This document shows positions 45,726-54,562 of a stretch of DNA of 64,000 nucleotides, piece after piece. The stretch is taken from the NCBI GenBank assembly GCA_017395045.1, contig JAFPWG010000013.1, positions 62,001 to 126,000 of the forward strand. Reading direction: 5' to 3'. Every line of letters begins with the position of its first letter. The stretch's first letter is position 1. This DNA is from Bacteroidales bacterium (GTDB taxonomy: Bacteria; Bacteroidota; Bacteroidia; Bacteroidales; UBA932). Position numbers and translations under genes: made by a program. The notes beneath the pieces are model-generated. The model was not told the origin of the DNA. It made no database searches and saw only the letters and a program-made list of their open reading frames with translations.

Positions 45726-45740
45726 CCTCGGGGGCCGAGG
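45726..45740. repeat. Short perfect hairpin after the DUF4062 cassette
   Basis: CCTCGG (45726-45731) and CCGAGG (45735-45740) pair around GGG. No T-run follows, so terminator activity is doubtful. It marks the border between AT-rich cargo and the GC-rich epimerase gene. Confidence 0.35.
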
Positions 45741-45863
45741 AGAAAGAGCCGGATCATGAACGTATTTTTATTTGTCAATGAGTACGCACCCATACGTACA
45801 TCCTCCTTTGAGCCAATGCGTTCCTGGACAGGAAGCGCGCCAGAATAAAAGAATAGTATCCAA

Positions 45864-46928
45864 GTGAATTACAATCCAAATACAATCCAAACCATCCTCG
45901 TGACCGGCTCGGCCGGATTCATTGGCTCCAATCTCGTGCTGAGACTTCTTGAAAACGAGGAGCCGCTCAACATCGTAGGGCTTGACAACCTGAACGACTA
46001 CTATGATCCTTCGTTGAAGGAGTATCGGATGGGCGAGATCCAGAAGAAAGCCGAAACCGCCAAAAGGCATACCTACAAATTCATCAAGGGCGACCTTGCC
46101 GATAAGGCCCTGATTGACAGCCTCTTCGCGGAATGCCATTTCGATATCGTCGTGAACCTGGCCGCGCAGGCGGGTGTCCGGTATAGCATTGAGAACCCGG
46201 ATGCGTATATCCAGAGCAACATGATCGGGTTCTATAACATTCTGGAGGCCTGTCGGCATTATCCGGTGCAGCATCTGGTGTATGCCAGTTCCAGCAGCGT
46301 GTATGGCGGCAACAAGAAAGTCCCGTTCAGCACGGATGACAGGGTGGATAATCCGGTGAGCTTGTACGCGGCCACAAAGAAGAGCAACGAGCTCTTCGCT
46401 CACTGCTATTCCAAGCTGTACAACATCCCTACTACGGGCCTCCGCTTTTTCACCGTTTACGGTCCAGCCGGCCGTCCTGACATGGCTTATTTCGGATTTA
46501 CGAACAAACTGCTGAAAGGTCAGACCATCCAGATCTTCAACTACGGCAATTGCCGACGGGATTTCACCTATGTTGATGACATCGTGGAAGGCATTGTTCG
46601 TGTCATGCGCAAAGCCCCGGAAAGGAAGACCGGTGAAGATGGGCTGCCCATCCCTCCGTATGCCGTCTATAACATCGGCGGTGGCCAGCCCGAGAACCTG
46701 CTGGACTTTGTCAATATCCTCCAGGAGGAACTCGTCCGCGCCGGCGTGCTCCCCACGGACTACGACTTCGATGCCCATAAGGAACTCGTCCCCATGCAAC
46801 CGGGCGACGTCCCTACAACCTATGCCGACGCCTCCGCCCTCGAGAAGGATTTCGGCTTCATCCCGAAAATCACGCTCCGCGAAGGCCTGCGCAAATTCGC
46901 TGAGTGGTATAAAGCCTATTATCAGTAA
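45864..46928 (+). CDS. NAD-dependent epimerase, UDP-glucuronate 4-epimerase-like
   Basis: A 354-residue extended SDR: ILVTGSAGFIGSNLVLRLL, LDNLNDYYDPSLKEYR (the DYYD..LK signature of UDP-GlcA 4-epimerases), NLAAQAGVRYSIENP, YASSSSVYGGN and the catalytic SLYAATKKSNE. It would make UDP-galacturonate from the product of Ugd. The start is GTG 45864; no ATG is available before the conserved domain. The last ~128 codons have a second, truncated copy at 48.8-49.2 kb. Confidence 0.9.
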   Translation: MNYNPNTIQTILVTGSAGFIGSNLVLRLLENEEPLNIVGLDNLNDYYDPSLKEYRMGEIQKKAETAKRHTYKFIKGDLADKALIDSLFAECHFDIVVNLAAQAGVRYSIENPDAYIQSNMIGFYNILEACRHYPVQHLVYASSSSVYGGNKKVPFSTDDRVDNPVSLYAATKKSNELFAHCYSKLYNIPTTGLRFFTVYGPAGRPDMAYFGFTNKLLKGQTIQIFNYGNCRRDFTYVDDIVEGIVRVMRKAPERKTGEDGLPIPPYAVYNIGGGQPENLLDFVNILQEELVRAGVLPTDYDFDAHKELVPMQPGDVPTTYADASALEKDFGFIPKITLREGLRKFAEWYKAYYQ

Positions 46929-48061
46929 TGCAATATCACATTTTCAGTCCTTACCGTGTCTGTCCTTTAGGTGCCCATGTGGACCACCAGCACGGGTTAG
47001 TAACCGGTTTCGCCATTGATAAAGGCGTGGACCTGTGGTTTGATGTCAGTGATGACAGTATGCTCGTCTTGGATAGTGAAACTTTCACTGGCCATGTGGA
47101 GTTTGATATCGCCACGCCAACGCTGATCAAGCAGGGAAACTGGGGCGATTATGCGCGTGGAGCGAAGTTTGCCCTGCAGAAGCGGTTCAAACTCAGTAAG
47201 GGCGTTAAAGGAGTCATCAAGGGATCGTTACCGATTGGTGGACTTAGCAGCAGTGCTGCCGTTCTCATCGCTTATGTGATGGCTTTTGCCAAGGCCAATA
47301 GCATCAGCCTTGAGCCCTTCGAGGTGGTGAAGATCGCGTCGGAGGCGGAGCGTGAGTACATCGGCCTGAACAATGGTCTGTTGGATCAGGCTTGTATTGC
47401 CTTGGGAAAGAAAGACCACCTGCTCATGCTCGACTGCGAGTCCAATGAATATCGGCTCATCCCGAAAGCGGCCAATATGCCGGACTTCGAGTTGGGCATC
47501 TTTTTCAGCGGCCTTACCCGTAGTTTGATATCCAGTGACTACAACCTCCGTGTTACTGAGTGCAAGACTGCCGCATGGATTGTCCAGGCCTATGAAAACG
47601 TGCCCTTGAAGACCCACGACAAGACCTTCCTGAGGGATGTCCCTGAGAGCATGTTTAAACGCCATCGCGACGAAATGCCGCCTCGCTTCGCCCGGCGGGC
47701 TGAGCACTTCTACGGCGAACACAAGCGCGTCCGCGAAGGCATCACCGCCTGGGAAACCGGCAACCTGGAATGGTTCGGCTCCCTGAGCAAGGCCAGCTGC
47801 GACTCCAGCATCCACAACTACGAATGCGGCAGCCCTGAACTCCAGGCCATCTACCAGGTCATGCTCACGACCGATGGCATTTACGGCGGCCGCTTCTCCG
47901 GCGCCGGCTTCAAGGGCGCCTGCATCGCCCTGGTCGATCCGTCCAAGAAGGAAAGCATCGAGCAAACGATTACGGAAAGGTATCTTGCACAGTTCCCGCA
48001 GTATCGCGATTCTTTCAAGGTGTTTTTCTGCAAGTCTGACGACGGAGCCCGTTTCGTATGA
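46928..48061 (+). CDS. GHMP family sugar kinase (galactokinase-like)
   Basis: A 377-residue kinase. The N-terminal SPYRVCPLGAHVDHQHG corresponds to the galactokinase GRxNxxGEHxDY motif, SLPIGGLSSSAAVL is the ATP loop, and GGRFSGAGFKGACIALV is motif 3. It is followed directly by a sugar nucleotidyltransferase, so kinase plus pyrophosphorylase may salvage a free sugar (galacturonate or a related sugar is possible) into a nucleotide sugar. The exact sugar is not determinable. A 224-bp segment of this gene (47507-47730) is duplicated at 53556-53779. Confidence 0.85.
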   Translation: MQYHIFSPYRVCPLGAHVDHQHGLVTGFAIDKGVDLWFDVSDDSMLVLDSETFTGHVEFDIATPTLIKQGNWGDYARGAKFALQKRFKLSKGVKGVIKGSLPIGGLSSSAAVLIAYVMAFAKANSISLEPFEVVKIASEAEREYIGLNNGLLDQACIALGKKDHLLMLDCESNEYRLIPKAANMPDFELGIFFSGLTRSLISSDYNLRVTECKTAAWIVQAYENVPLKTHDKTFLRDVPESMFKRHRDEMPPRFARRAEHFYGEHKRVREGITAWETGNLEWFGSLSKASCDSSIHNYECGSPELQAIYQVMLTTDGIYGGRFSGAGFKGACIALVDPSKKESIEQTITERYLAQFPQYRDSFKVFFCKSDDGARFV

Positions 48062-48795
48062 AAACGATCGTAATTGCCGCCGGCTACGCGACCCGGCTGT
48101 ACCCGCTGACCGAGCACTTCCCGAAACCGCTCCTGCAGATTGGGAAGAGCACCATCCTGGACCGGATGCTGGATGACATCGACGGCATTCCGGAGATTTC
48201 CGAACACATTGTGGTGACGAATCACAAGTTCGCCTCCATTTTCGAGGAGTGGGCGAGGAGCAGGGAGCGTGTGCGTATCCTCGACGACGGGACGACCACC
48301 AACGAGACGAGGCTTGGCGCCGTGCGGGACCTGATCCTGGCCCTGGACACTTTCGGAATTGACGAAGATATCCTCGTCGTCGCGGCCGACAATATCCTTG
48401 AATTCAGTTTCAAGGATTTCGTAGAGGCCTACAAGCGCACACGGACCTCGATGATCATGTGCCACCACGAGCCTGAAATCTGGAAGCTTCAGCGGACCGG
48501 AGTAATTGAGGTCGACGGGAACATGCGCGTCCTGCAGATGCAGGAGAAGCCGCAGGAACCCGTCAGCCATTGGGCGGTCCCTCCGTTCTACCTGTACAGA
48601 CGGGAAGACCTGGACCTCATCCGGCATGCCGTTGAAAATGGATGCGGGGCCGATGCCCCCGGGAACCTGGCCCACTACCTGGTGGACCGGACCGTCCTCC
48701 ACGCTTGGCCCATGAACGGCGGCAGGTTTGACATCGGTTCACTGGATACGTATGAGGAAGCGAAGCGGAAGTATGGCGGGGATGTCTTTGAATGA
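48058..48795 (+). CDS. Sugar-phosphate nucleotidyltransferase
   Basis: A 245-residue GT-A-like nucleotidyltransferase: VIAAGYATRLYPLTEHFPKPLLQIG (split: VIAAGYATRLYPLT, EHFPKPLLQIG) is the NTP loop with Lys, VVAADNILEF holds the metal Asp, and LQMQEKPQEPVSHWAVPPFY is the sugar site. It overlaps the kinase stop by 4 bases and the following fragment by 4. Together with the kinase it should yield an NDP-sugar. The usual GGxGxRL loop is shortened to AAGYATRL. Confidence 0.9.
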   Translation: MKTIVIAAGYATRLYPLTEHFPKPLLQIGKSTILDRMLDDIDGIPEISEHIVVTNHKFASIFEEWARSRERVRILDDGTTTNETRLGAVRDLILALDTFGIDEDILVVAADNILEFSFKDFVEAYKRTRTSMIMCHHEPEIWKLQRTGVIEVDGNMRVLQMQEKPQEPVSHWAVPPFYLYRREDLDLIRHAVENGCGADAPGNLAHYLVDRTVLHAWPMNGGRFDIGSLDTYEEAKRKYGGDVFE

Positions 48796-49259
48796 ATGTA
48801 AAGTATTTTATCCGTGAGGATTGCAGTCCAAATAAAACCTTGACCATCCAGATCTACAACTACGGCAACTGCCGACGCGATTTCACCTATGTCGATGACA
48901 TCGTGGAAGGCATCGTCCGAGTTATGCGCAAAGCCCCGGAAAAGAAGAACGGCGAGGACGGATTGCCCGTCCCTCCGTATGCCGTTTACAACATCGGCGG
49001 CGGGCAGCCTGAGAACCTGCTGGACTTTGTCAATATCCTCCAGGAGGAACTCGTCCGCGCCGGCGTCCTCCCCGCCGACTACGACTTCGAGGCCCACAAG
49101 GAGCTCGTGCCGATGCAGCCCGGCGACGTCCCCACCACTTATGCCGATGCCTCCGCCCTCGAGCGCGATTTCGGGTTCACGCCGAAGATCACGCTGCGGG
49201 AAGGGCTCCGGAAGTTTGCCGAGTGGTTAATGCAGTATCAATTAGCCTTTGATTGCTAA
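48792..49259 (+). pseudogene. 3' fragment of a second UDP-glucuronate 4-epimerase gene
   Basis: From 48843 to 49227 the sequence aligns without gaps to 46524-46908 of the intact epimerase and keeps the frame (NYGNCRRDFTYVDDIVEGI, YNIGGGQPENLLDFVN, MQPGDVPTTYADASALE). The first ~16 codons are unrelated to that part; CAGTCCAAAT near 48828 resembles the intact gene's start region, so an internal deletion joining the first codons to codon ~220 at ACCATCC is likely. It lacks the whole NAD-binding domain and catalytic YxxxK, so it cannot be an epimerase. Frame intact for 155 codons. Confidence 0.85.
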
Positions 49260-49273
49260 ATAGATTCGATACA

Positions 49274-49409
49274 ATGAAAAGCATCGTCCTCGCCGGCGGC
49301 TCCGGTCCACGTCTTTACCCCATTACCAAGGGAGTCAGCAAGCAGCTTCTGCCCATTTATGATGGGTCGATGGTGTGTGAGGCCATTAGCGGGCTGATGT
49401 TTGCAGGGA
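49274..49409 (+). pseudogene. rmlA 5' fragment, copy 1
   Basis: Codons 1-45 resemble rfb[17 protein letters not shown] then [14 protein letters not shown], followed by a decaying [14 protein letters not shown]. Similarity then stops and the frame runs on to 49543 with unrelated residues. It lies directly upstream of the AT-rich AbiH gene and directly downstream of the epimerase fragment. It is closer to copies 2 and 3 than to the intact rfbA (shared AGTCAGCAAGCAGCT and GATGGGTCGATGG with copy 2). Confidence 0.85.
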
Positions 49410-49517
49410 CCTTCCATATCAAGACATCTTTTTGGGCGAATGAGATTATACACTATGTGAGCGGATTGACCTCCGTAAAGCATAGAGACGTAGCTGTGAA
49501 TACTAACACATCCCTTT

Positions 49518-50510
49518 ATGAACATTGTCTATTTCATAGGTAACGGCCTTGACATAGGTCTTGGACTGAAGACCCGTTATCTGGATTTTTACAAGTATTA
49601 CTGTAGCCTTGATGACGGCCAGAGAAATGAGGATGTTATCAAGTTGCGAGATTCCATAGCGAAGGGGAAGGAAGACTGGAAAGATTTGGAGTATCAATTA
49701 GGGCAGTATACTATCAATGTGAAAGATGCGGAATCCATGGAGCGAATTTGTCTGGATTTGAGTGATTCGCTCCGTGAGTATCTCCTTCGGGAGCAGGAGA
49801 AAGTGAAAGCAGAAGATTTCGACAGGAATTGCTTTATTAACAACCTAATGCACCCTGAGTCTTTTTTGCTGCCGACCGATAGCGAGATTCTTTATAACGG
49901 TATGTCTAACATCAGTGATAGGTCAATCAATATCATAACCTTAAACTACACGGATACCCTGGAGAAGATTCTCTTGCTTGGGACAAAGGGGGTAGCTGGC
50001 GACGGTATTGATTCCGCGGGGATTCGATGGAAATTTAACAGTCTTCTTCATGTTCATGGAACTTTGAGCGGATCTCCGCTGGTAGGGGTCGATAATGTTA
50101 CTCAGATAGCTAATAAAGAGTTTGCGGCTAATGAAGATCTCCGAGAACTCATGTTGAAGCCCAATGCAAATGTTGCAATTAAGTCAGGTATCGATAATCG
50201 TTGCAGAGACCTGATTCGTGCAGCCAATTTGATTGTGCTTTTTGGGGTATCACTTGGCGAAACAGACCTTATTTGGTGGAAGGAAGTTGGAGCAAGAGTG
50301 AAGAAGGGGGCCAAAGCGGTCATTCTTCATCACGATGCCGGTCTCGGGATAGAGCATCATGAAAATTTAATTGCCCGTTATGAAAGGCGAGTGAGATCTG
50401 ATTTCGTTAAAAAAGCGTCTTTAGAAGGGGTGGAAAAAGATTGGCGAAATGGTATATTTGTTACATTTGATCATACATTCTTGAGTGGTGTGGTTAAGAG
50501 TACAGTGTAA
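49518..50510 (+). CDS. abiH: AbiH family protein (phage abortive infection)
   Basis: A 330-residue protein with the AbiH layout: [20 protein letters not shown] at the start, TLNYTDTLE (~140), [10 protein letters not shown] (~170) and a C-terminal [17 protein letters not shown]. Known AbiH confers abortive infection in Lactococcus; the fold is related to SIR2-like Rossmann proteins and the mechanism is not settled. The gene is clearly more AT-rich than the sugar genes on both sides and stands alone between two blocks of gene fragments. A start codon upstream in the same frame is not evident. Confidence 0.85.
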   Translation: MNIVYFIGNGLDIGLGLKTRYLDFYKYYCSLDDGQRNEDVIKLRDSIAKGKEDWKDLEYQLGQYTINVKDAESMERICLDLSDSLREYLLREQEKVKAEDFDRNCFINNLMHPESFLLPTDSEILYNGMSNISDRSINIITLNYTDTLEKILLLGTKGVAGDGIDSAGIRWKFNSLLHVHGTLSGSPLVGVDNVTQIANKEFAANEDLRELMLKPNANVAIKSGIDNRCRDLIRAANLIVLFGVSLGETDLIWWKEVGARVKKGAKAVILHHDAGLGIEHHENLIARYERRVRSDFVKKASLEGVEKDWRNGIFVTFDHTFLSGVVKSTV

Positions 50511-50644
50511 TGTTCCCTTATCTTCTCCTCCATGGGCCGATGGTGACGTCAACTCAGCGATATTTAACATTTGAGTCGGGGAAAGAATCAGCTCCGAATA
50601 CCCATGGAACCACATCGCGTTTCCACAAAGGTTAAACCATTATC

Positions 50645-50872
50645 ATGTCATACAACCCCCTAACCCTCCCTAAAGATTCCCTCTTTCTCGTCACCGGCGG
50701 CGCCGGCTTCATCGGCTCGAACCTGTGCGAGGCGATTCTTAACCTGGGCTATAGGGTCCGCTGCCTGGACGATCTGTCCACGGGCAAGCAGGCCGATGTG
50801 GATCTCTTCGTCAACCACCCGAACTGTGGGTCCATAAAGGGCGGCATCAAGGATTTGTGGACTCGGATATAA
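50645..50872 (+). pseudogene. 5' fragment of a UDP-GlcNAc 4-epimerase-like gene
   Basis: Seventy-five codons: LFLVTGGAGFIGSNLCEAIL and RVRCLDDLSTGKQADVDLF match the NAD-binding N-terminus of WbpP/Gne-type epimerases; after IKGGIKDLWTRI a stop occurs where the family continues for ~270 residues. No remainder is found downstream. GC-rich, in contrast to the AbiH gene before it and the genes after it. It is not a copy of the 45864 epimerase. Confidence 0.8.
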
Positions 50873-50916
50873 TTCTCCCGTCAATTGAATTATTATAGAA
50901 ACAGGAACACGATACT

Positions 50917-51057
50917 ATGAAAGGCCACGTCCTCGCCGGCGGCTCCAGCACACGTCTTTACCCGATTACCAAGGGAGTCAGCAAGCAGCTTCTGCCCATC
51001 TATGATGGGTCGATGGGGTATGATCCCAGCAGCGAGCTGATGCGGACAGCGGCTTGA
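50917..51057 (+). pseudogene. rmlA 5' fragment, copy 2
   Basis: Forty-six codons: [30 protein letters not shown], then a decayed [13 protein letters not shown] and stop. It aligns to rfbA codons 1-46 without gaps. The bases just before its ATG (GATACT) also match those before rfbA (CATACT). It precedes the AT-rich 131-residue gene and the TcmP pair. Confidence 0.85.
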
Positions 51058-51170
51058 TTCTGGACCACAAAGTTAGCCAAGTTCTAATCGAACAGTTTTC
51101 AGAGCCTTGTAAGTTGTTATAATTATACTTTAAACCCTATCGGAGTTTATTTCTCCGGACAGTAGTGAAT

Positions 51171-51560
51171 ATGAATACAGAATCAGTACTTGAACGATTA
51201 AGTGTTAATCCACCGGAACATTTTTGCTATTGTACTGTTGAGGCTAATGACGTTTACAAAGACATCAATGGAAAACCTTTACGTGTCGACTACGATTGCG
51301 ATATATTGAAGATTGAGTTTGTAAAAGACTCACAAGGTAAGTATAAACCTACAATTATGCTTTGGAGTAACGGGGGAGTTTCTGTCCTAATTCACGTTGT
51401 AGGTTATGGCGACTTTTGTTTCCCGGTTACTGGAAAGAACGAGCATTACGAGGAAAGGCTAAAGTCATATTTCTGGTTCAAGAAGTTCGTGGAAAATGGG
51501 GGAGATGAAGTTGAATTGCTAAGAATTTGCGACTGGATTGAAAAGGCGTGCATATCGTAG
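51171..51560 (+). CDS. Hypothetical protein, AT-rich
   Basis: A 129-residue protein not recognised (ATG 51171; GTG 51165 is an alternative). It has an alternating strand pattern (LRVDYDCDILKIEFV, IMLWSNGGVSVLIHVVGYG) then a helical acidic C-terminus. No signal or membrane segment. It lies between rmlA copy 2 and tcmP, 105 bases before the latter, with the same base composition, so it may belong to that system or be an immunity or accessory protein; this is inference. Confidence 0.5.
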   Translation: MNTESVLERLSVNPPEHFCYCTVEANDVYKDINGKPLRVDYDCDILKIEFVKDSQGKYKPTIMLWSNGGVSVLIHVVGYGDFCFPVTGKNEHYEERLKSYFWFKKFVENGGDEVELLRICDWIEKACIS

Positions 51561-51665
51561 TCACTATCGTGATTTAGCTCGCATTTTTCATCATAAACTA
51601 ATGACATCTTATAGGCGGGATTAAAGCTAGAGTTTTCCAATCATCTGTTTTTACGGAATAAAAGT

Positions 51666-52595
51666 ATGTCTAAACGTATTATTTTTCCTCAGATTCTTAA
51701 TCCCCAGTGTATTAGGAATTGTAATAAGGAGCAACGGCGTACGACATGTACAGACAATGATATCTGTAAGATAGCATCAGCGTTGGATGACTCCTTGCCT
51801 ATCAGATGTGTGGGCACCTGGGCTCAGAAGAAAATATACTTTATTGCTCAGTATTTTGGGATTTTTGCTACGGGAATGCATAACAAGTGGAAGTTGAATT
51901 ATGTGGAGATTTGTAGTGGACCGGGAAAATGTATTGATCGAAAAAGTGGGTACGAATTTGATGGAACAGCTTTGAGTGTTTTAAAGCATGACTCTTTCAA
52001 GTACTTGAAGAATGCATTTTTCTTTGATTATGATCAAAATGTAGTCAGTATTTTGAATCAACGCATACAGAGTTTGCTGATTCCTAATGCAAAGGCTTAT
52101 GTTGGCGATTATTGCAACGCTAATTCTATTTGCGACGTTCTACGCTCTCAAGTGACTTCTGAGAGCCTCAACCTTGTGGTTATTGATCCAACGGATTGCA
52201 GTGTCCCTTTCTCGTGTATCGAGTCATTAAAATCTACGCTGTCAAACATGGATATCATCATTAACGTGGCGACACGAATGGATTTTAATAGAAATGTAGA
52301 CAACATCCTCTCAGATCCAAAGAAATACGCTGATGTTAAGGATAAGTATGAGGCATTCTTGAATAAAAGGGGATTCTTTGATTCTTTGAGGAGGGGCTCA
52401 TTTAATGTTGATATGCGTAAGGCTTTTCGCGATGCTTTTAAAGATAGTCTTAGCAGAATAGGATATAGTCATTTTGAAATAAAGGAGGTTGAGAATTATT
52501 ATGATATCTTGTTTGCTTCGGAAAGCGAAAGAGGACTCGATTTCTGGAATAAAGCAAATAAGTTGACCTTTGATGGACAATACAGCCTGTTTTGA
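51666..52595 (+). CDS. tcmP: Three-Cys-motif partner protein TcmP
   Basis: A 309-residue protein with a methyltransferase-like Rossmann core: KIYFIAQYFGIFATGM leads into LNYVEICSGPGKC (~93-105, where the family has DxFAGPG), DGTALSVL, and LVVIDPTDCSVPF (~170). The N-terminus has several Cys residues. TcmP is the named partner of the three-Cys-motif protein encoded next, and the pair is scattered among bacteria on mobile or accessory DNA. Biochemical role is not established. One base separates it from the next ATG. Confidence 0.82.
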   Translation: MSKRIIFPQILNPQCIRNCNKEQRRTTCTDNDICKIASALDDSLPIRCVGTWAQKKIYFIAQYFGIFATGMHNKWKLNYVEICSGPGKCIDRKSGYEFDGTALSVLKHDSFKYLKNAFFFDYDQNVVSILNQRIQSLLIPNAKAYVGDYCNANSICDVLRSQVTSESLNLVVIDPTDCSVPFSCIESLKSTLSNMDIIINVATRMDFNRNVDNILSDPKKYADVKDKYEAFLNKRGFFDSLRRGSFNVDMRKAFRDAFKDSLSRIGYSHFEIKEVENYYDILFASESERGLDFWNKANKLTFDGQYSLF

Positions 52596-52596
52596 G

Positions 52597-53370
52597 ATGA
52601 AAAAGGAATTTGGCACATATGAATGGGCAGATTCGACCATAAACATTATTAATGGATGTGGGCATAATTGCAGGTATTGTTTTAGTCGTGAGATGGCTTC
52701 TCGTTTTAAACGGAAGGATCCTCGTTCGTGGGAAAACGAAGAGCTCAATCTAATGCAGTATAATCAGAGAATTCCTCACAAGGCCGGTGTAATCATGTTT
52801 CCCTCCACTCATGACATCACTCCTGATAATCTTCAATATACACTTCCTTTTATTGTTAGAATTTTAGAAAGGGGAAATCGTGTATTAGTTGTGTCAAAGC
52901 CTCACTTAGAATGTGTGACTCGGATTTGTACTATATGTGCTGAATATAGGGATAGAATGCTGTTTAGGTTTACAATAGGCTCGAAAGACAATGAAACTCT
53001 TTCTTTTTGGGAGCCTAATGCGCCTAACTATGAGGAGAGGAAAGAGTCTTTGATTTATGCGTTTAACAATGGTTTTCGAACAAGTTTGTCTTGTGAACCG
53101 ATGCTAGATGAAGATGTGGAAGCGCTTATAGAAGATTTGCAAAGCTATGTATCAGATGAGATTTGGGTTGGAAAAATGAATTTTGTACTTCGTCGACTAC
53201 ATGCGAATGGTTATAACGATTTAGAGAGCATCGCGGCGGCTCAAAGAATTCTGGATATTCAATCTGATGAGAATATTGTATCATTGGTCGCCAGGCTAAA
53301 CAATAATCCCAAAATCAGGTGGAAAGATAGTATTAAGGCAGTTATGGCGAAATACGTGAGCGTTCGATAG
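52597..53370 (+). CDS. Three-Cys-motif protein (radical SAM-like, Gp37/Gp68-related)
   Basis: A 257-residue protein with INGCGHNCRYCFSREMASRF: Cys21, Cys25 and Cys28 form CX3CX2C, the iron-sulfur pattern of radical SAM enzymes. A TIM-barrel-like continuation includes VIMFPSTHDITPDNL, RVLVVSKPHLE, FRFTIGSKDN and SLSCEPMLDED, resembling phage Gp37/Gp68 proteins. It is translationally next to TcmP; a start at 52570 would overlap TcmP. The pair is a recognised but uncharacterised two-gene system, here in AT-rich DNA between rmlA fragments. Confidence 0.8.
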   Translation: MKKEFGTYEWADSTINIINGCGHNCRYCFSREMASRFKRKDPRSWENEELNLMQYNQRIPHKAGVIMFPSTHDITPDNLQYTLPFIVRILERGNRVLVVSKPHLECVTRICTICAEYRDRMLFRFTIGSKDNETLSFWEPNAPNYEERKESLIYAFNNGFRTSLSCEPMLDEDVEALIEDLQSYVSDEIWVGKMNFVLRRLHANGYNDLESIAAAQRILDIQSDENIVSLVARLNNNPKIRWKDSIKAVMAKYVSVR

Positions 53371-53441
53371 TGCATGTTTATTCGGATCTCCAACTATGAC
53401 CACATTTCATCATCATCTTGGATTCATTAATATTTGACCCA

Positions 53442-53876
53442 GTGAAAGCCCGCGTCCTACCCACTGTCTCCGTCGCAAGATTCTACCCCATTACCAAGGG
53501 AGTCAGCAAGCAGCTCCTGCCCATCTATGACAAACCGATTGTGTATGAGCCAATTAGCGGCATGTCCCGGAGTTCTGTGTCCAGCGACTACAACCTCTGC
53601 GTTAAGGAATGCAAGACCGCCGCTTGGATTGTCCAGGCCTATGAGAACGTGCCCCTGAAGACCCACGACAAGACTTTCTTGCGGGATGTCCCTGAGAGCA
53701 TGTACAAGCGTCATCGCGACGAAATGCCGCCTCACTTCGCACGGCGGGCCGAGCACTTCTACGGCGAGCACATGCGTGTTTATTCTTCATTTGTTACCTG
53801 GCTTATGGCGCTGGTAGGTACCACGAGAATACTGTTTGGCGAAAGAGAACCGAAGCGCATGTCTGTGGTCAACTAA
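53442..53876 (+). pseudogene. Chimeric fragment: rmlA 5' copy 3 fused to GHMP kinase segment
   Basis: 53442-53560 resembles rfbA codons 1-40 (first 12 decayed, then [19 protein letters not shown]). At AGCGG (53556-53560) it changes in frame to a 224-bp segment matching kinase 47507-47730 without gaps ([42 protein letters not shown]). AGCGG is also present at 47507-47511 and in rmlA copy 1, so short-homology joining is likely. Beyond 53779 the frame continues to a stop at 53876 with unrelated residues. It cannot be a functional kinase or transferase. Confidence 0.85.
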
Positions 53877-54502
53877 TGCTGTATTTGCATGGAGGGTTTG
53901 AGTTGGCTCATTTCAATTTGTCTTATTTATTGTCAGTTTCAATGAGAGAGGAATATGAATTTAACGACGGCCTACAGTACTCTGATGAAGTATTGAATGC
54001 TGTGCGTTATGGCTATCAGTATCGCTTGGAAGCAGAGAAGTATTGCCAAGAAAAGAAGATCCATGTTAATCATTGTCTGGAAGATGCTCCTGCTCTTCTT
54101 TGCTGGATTGTTAAACTGATTATTGATGGGGTTGCCTGGGATTCACTGAAGAAGACGGCGAGATCTGTAGTAGAACATTTTCAGCGAGAGAAAAGGACTA
54201 TACCTCCCATGGTAAATGAGATTCTGACCGATCAGCAAAGTTTTCAACAACTTTATGAGTATATTAAAGAGTTCAAAGAGGGGAAATTGAATATCTCTGA
54301 CAGAGAAAGGGAGTATATTATCGAAGAGATCGAGGCAGATTATTGCGGGAAACAAGCAGCAAAGATTTATGAGGCGGAAAAACGTTTCCCCACAGTCGAA
54401 GAGTACAAACGTATTTATCGTGATGCCCATGAGGCAGCGATGATGATTCTACCCTTGAGGGAGAGGCACAGTATCAACGAAGACGTCTCGTCGGAAAGGT
54501 GA
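53876..54502 (+). CDS. Hypothetical protein, mostly helical
   Basis: A 208-residue protein not recognised. It is rich in charged helices (DREREYIIEEIEADYCGKQ, RFPTVEEYKRIYRDAH). ATG 53942 is a possible alternative start (MREEYEFND). AT-rich like the other cargo genes, and placed directly after the chimeric rmlA/kinase fragment. No membrane segment. It may be a further defence-type cargo gene, but nothing in the sequence shows its activity. Confidence 0.5.
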   Translation: MLYLHGGFELAHFNLSYLLSVSMREEYEFNDGLQYSDEVLNAVRYGYQYRLEAEKYCQEKKIHVNHCLEDAPALLCWIVKLIIDGVAWDSLKKTARSVVEHFQREKRTIPPMVNEILTDQQSFQQLYEYIKEFKEGKLNISDREREYIIEEIEADYCGKQAAKIYEAEKRFPTVEEYKRIYRDAHEAAMMILPLRERHSINEDVSSER

Positions 54503-54562
54503 TTCCGGTGAGGTAAAAAGATTTATCTGACTAATAAAGTAAAGCTACAAAAAATAGGGTTT

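Noticed and set aside
45720-45863. Promoter for the epimerase in the AT-rich stretch before 45864
   Set aside because: TATTTTTATTTG resembles but does not match TAnnTTTG, and no well-spaced upstream element exists.
49274-53876. Gene fragments as integron cassettes
   Set aside because: No integrase and no attC-like palindromes were seen; the repeated elements are coding 5' ends of rmlA.
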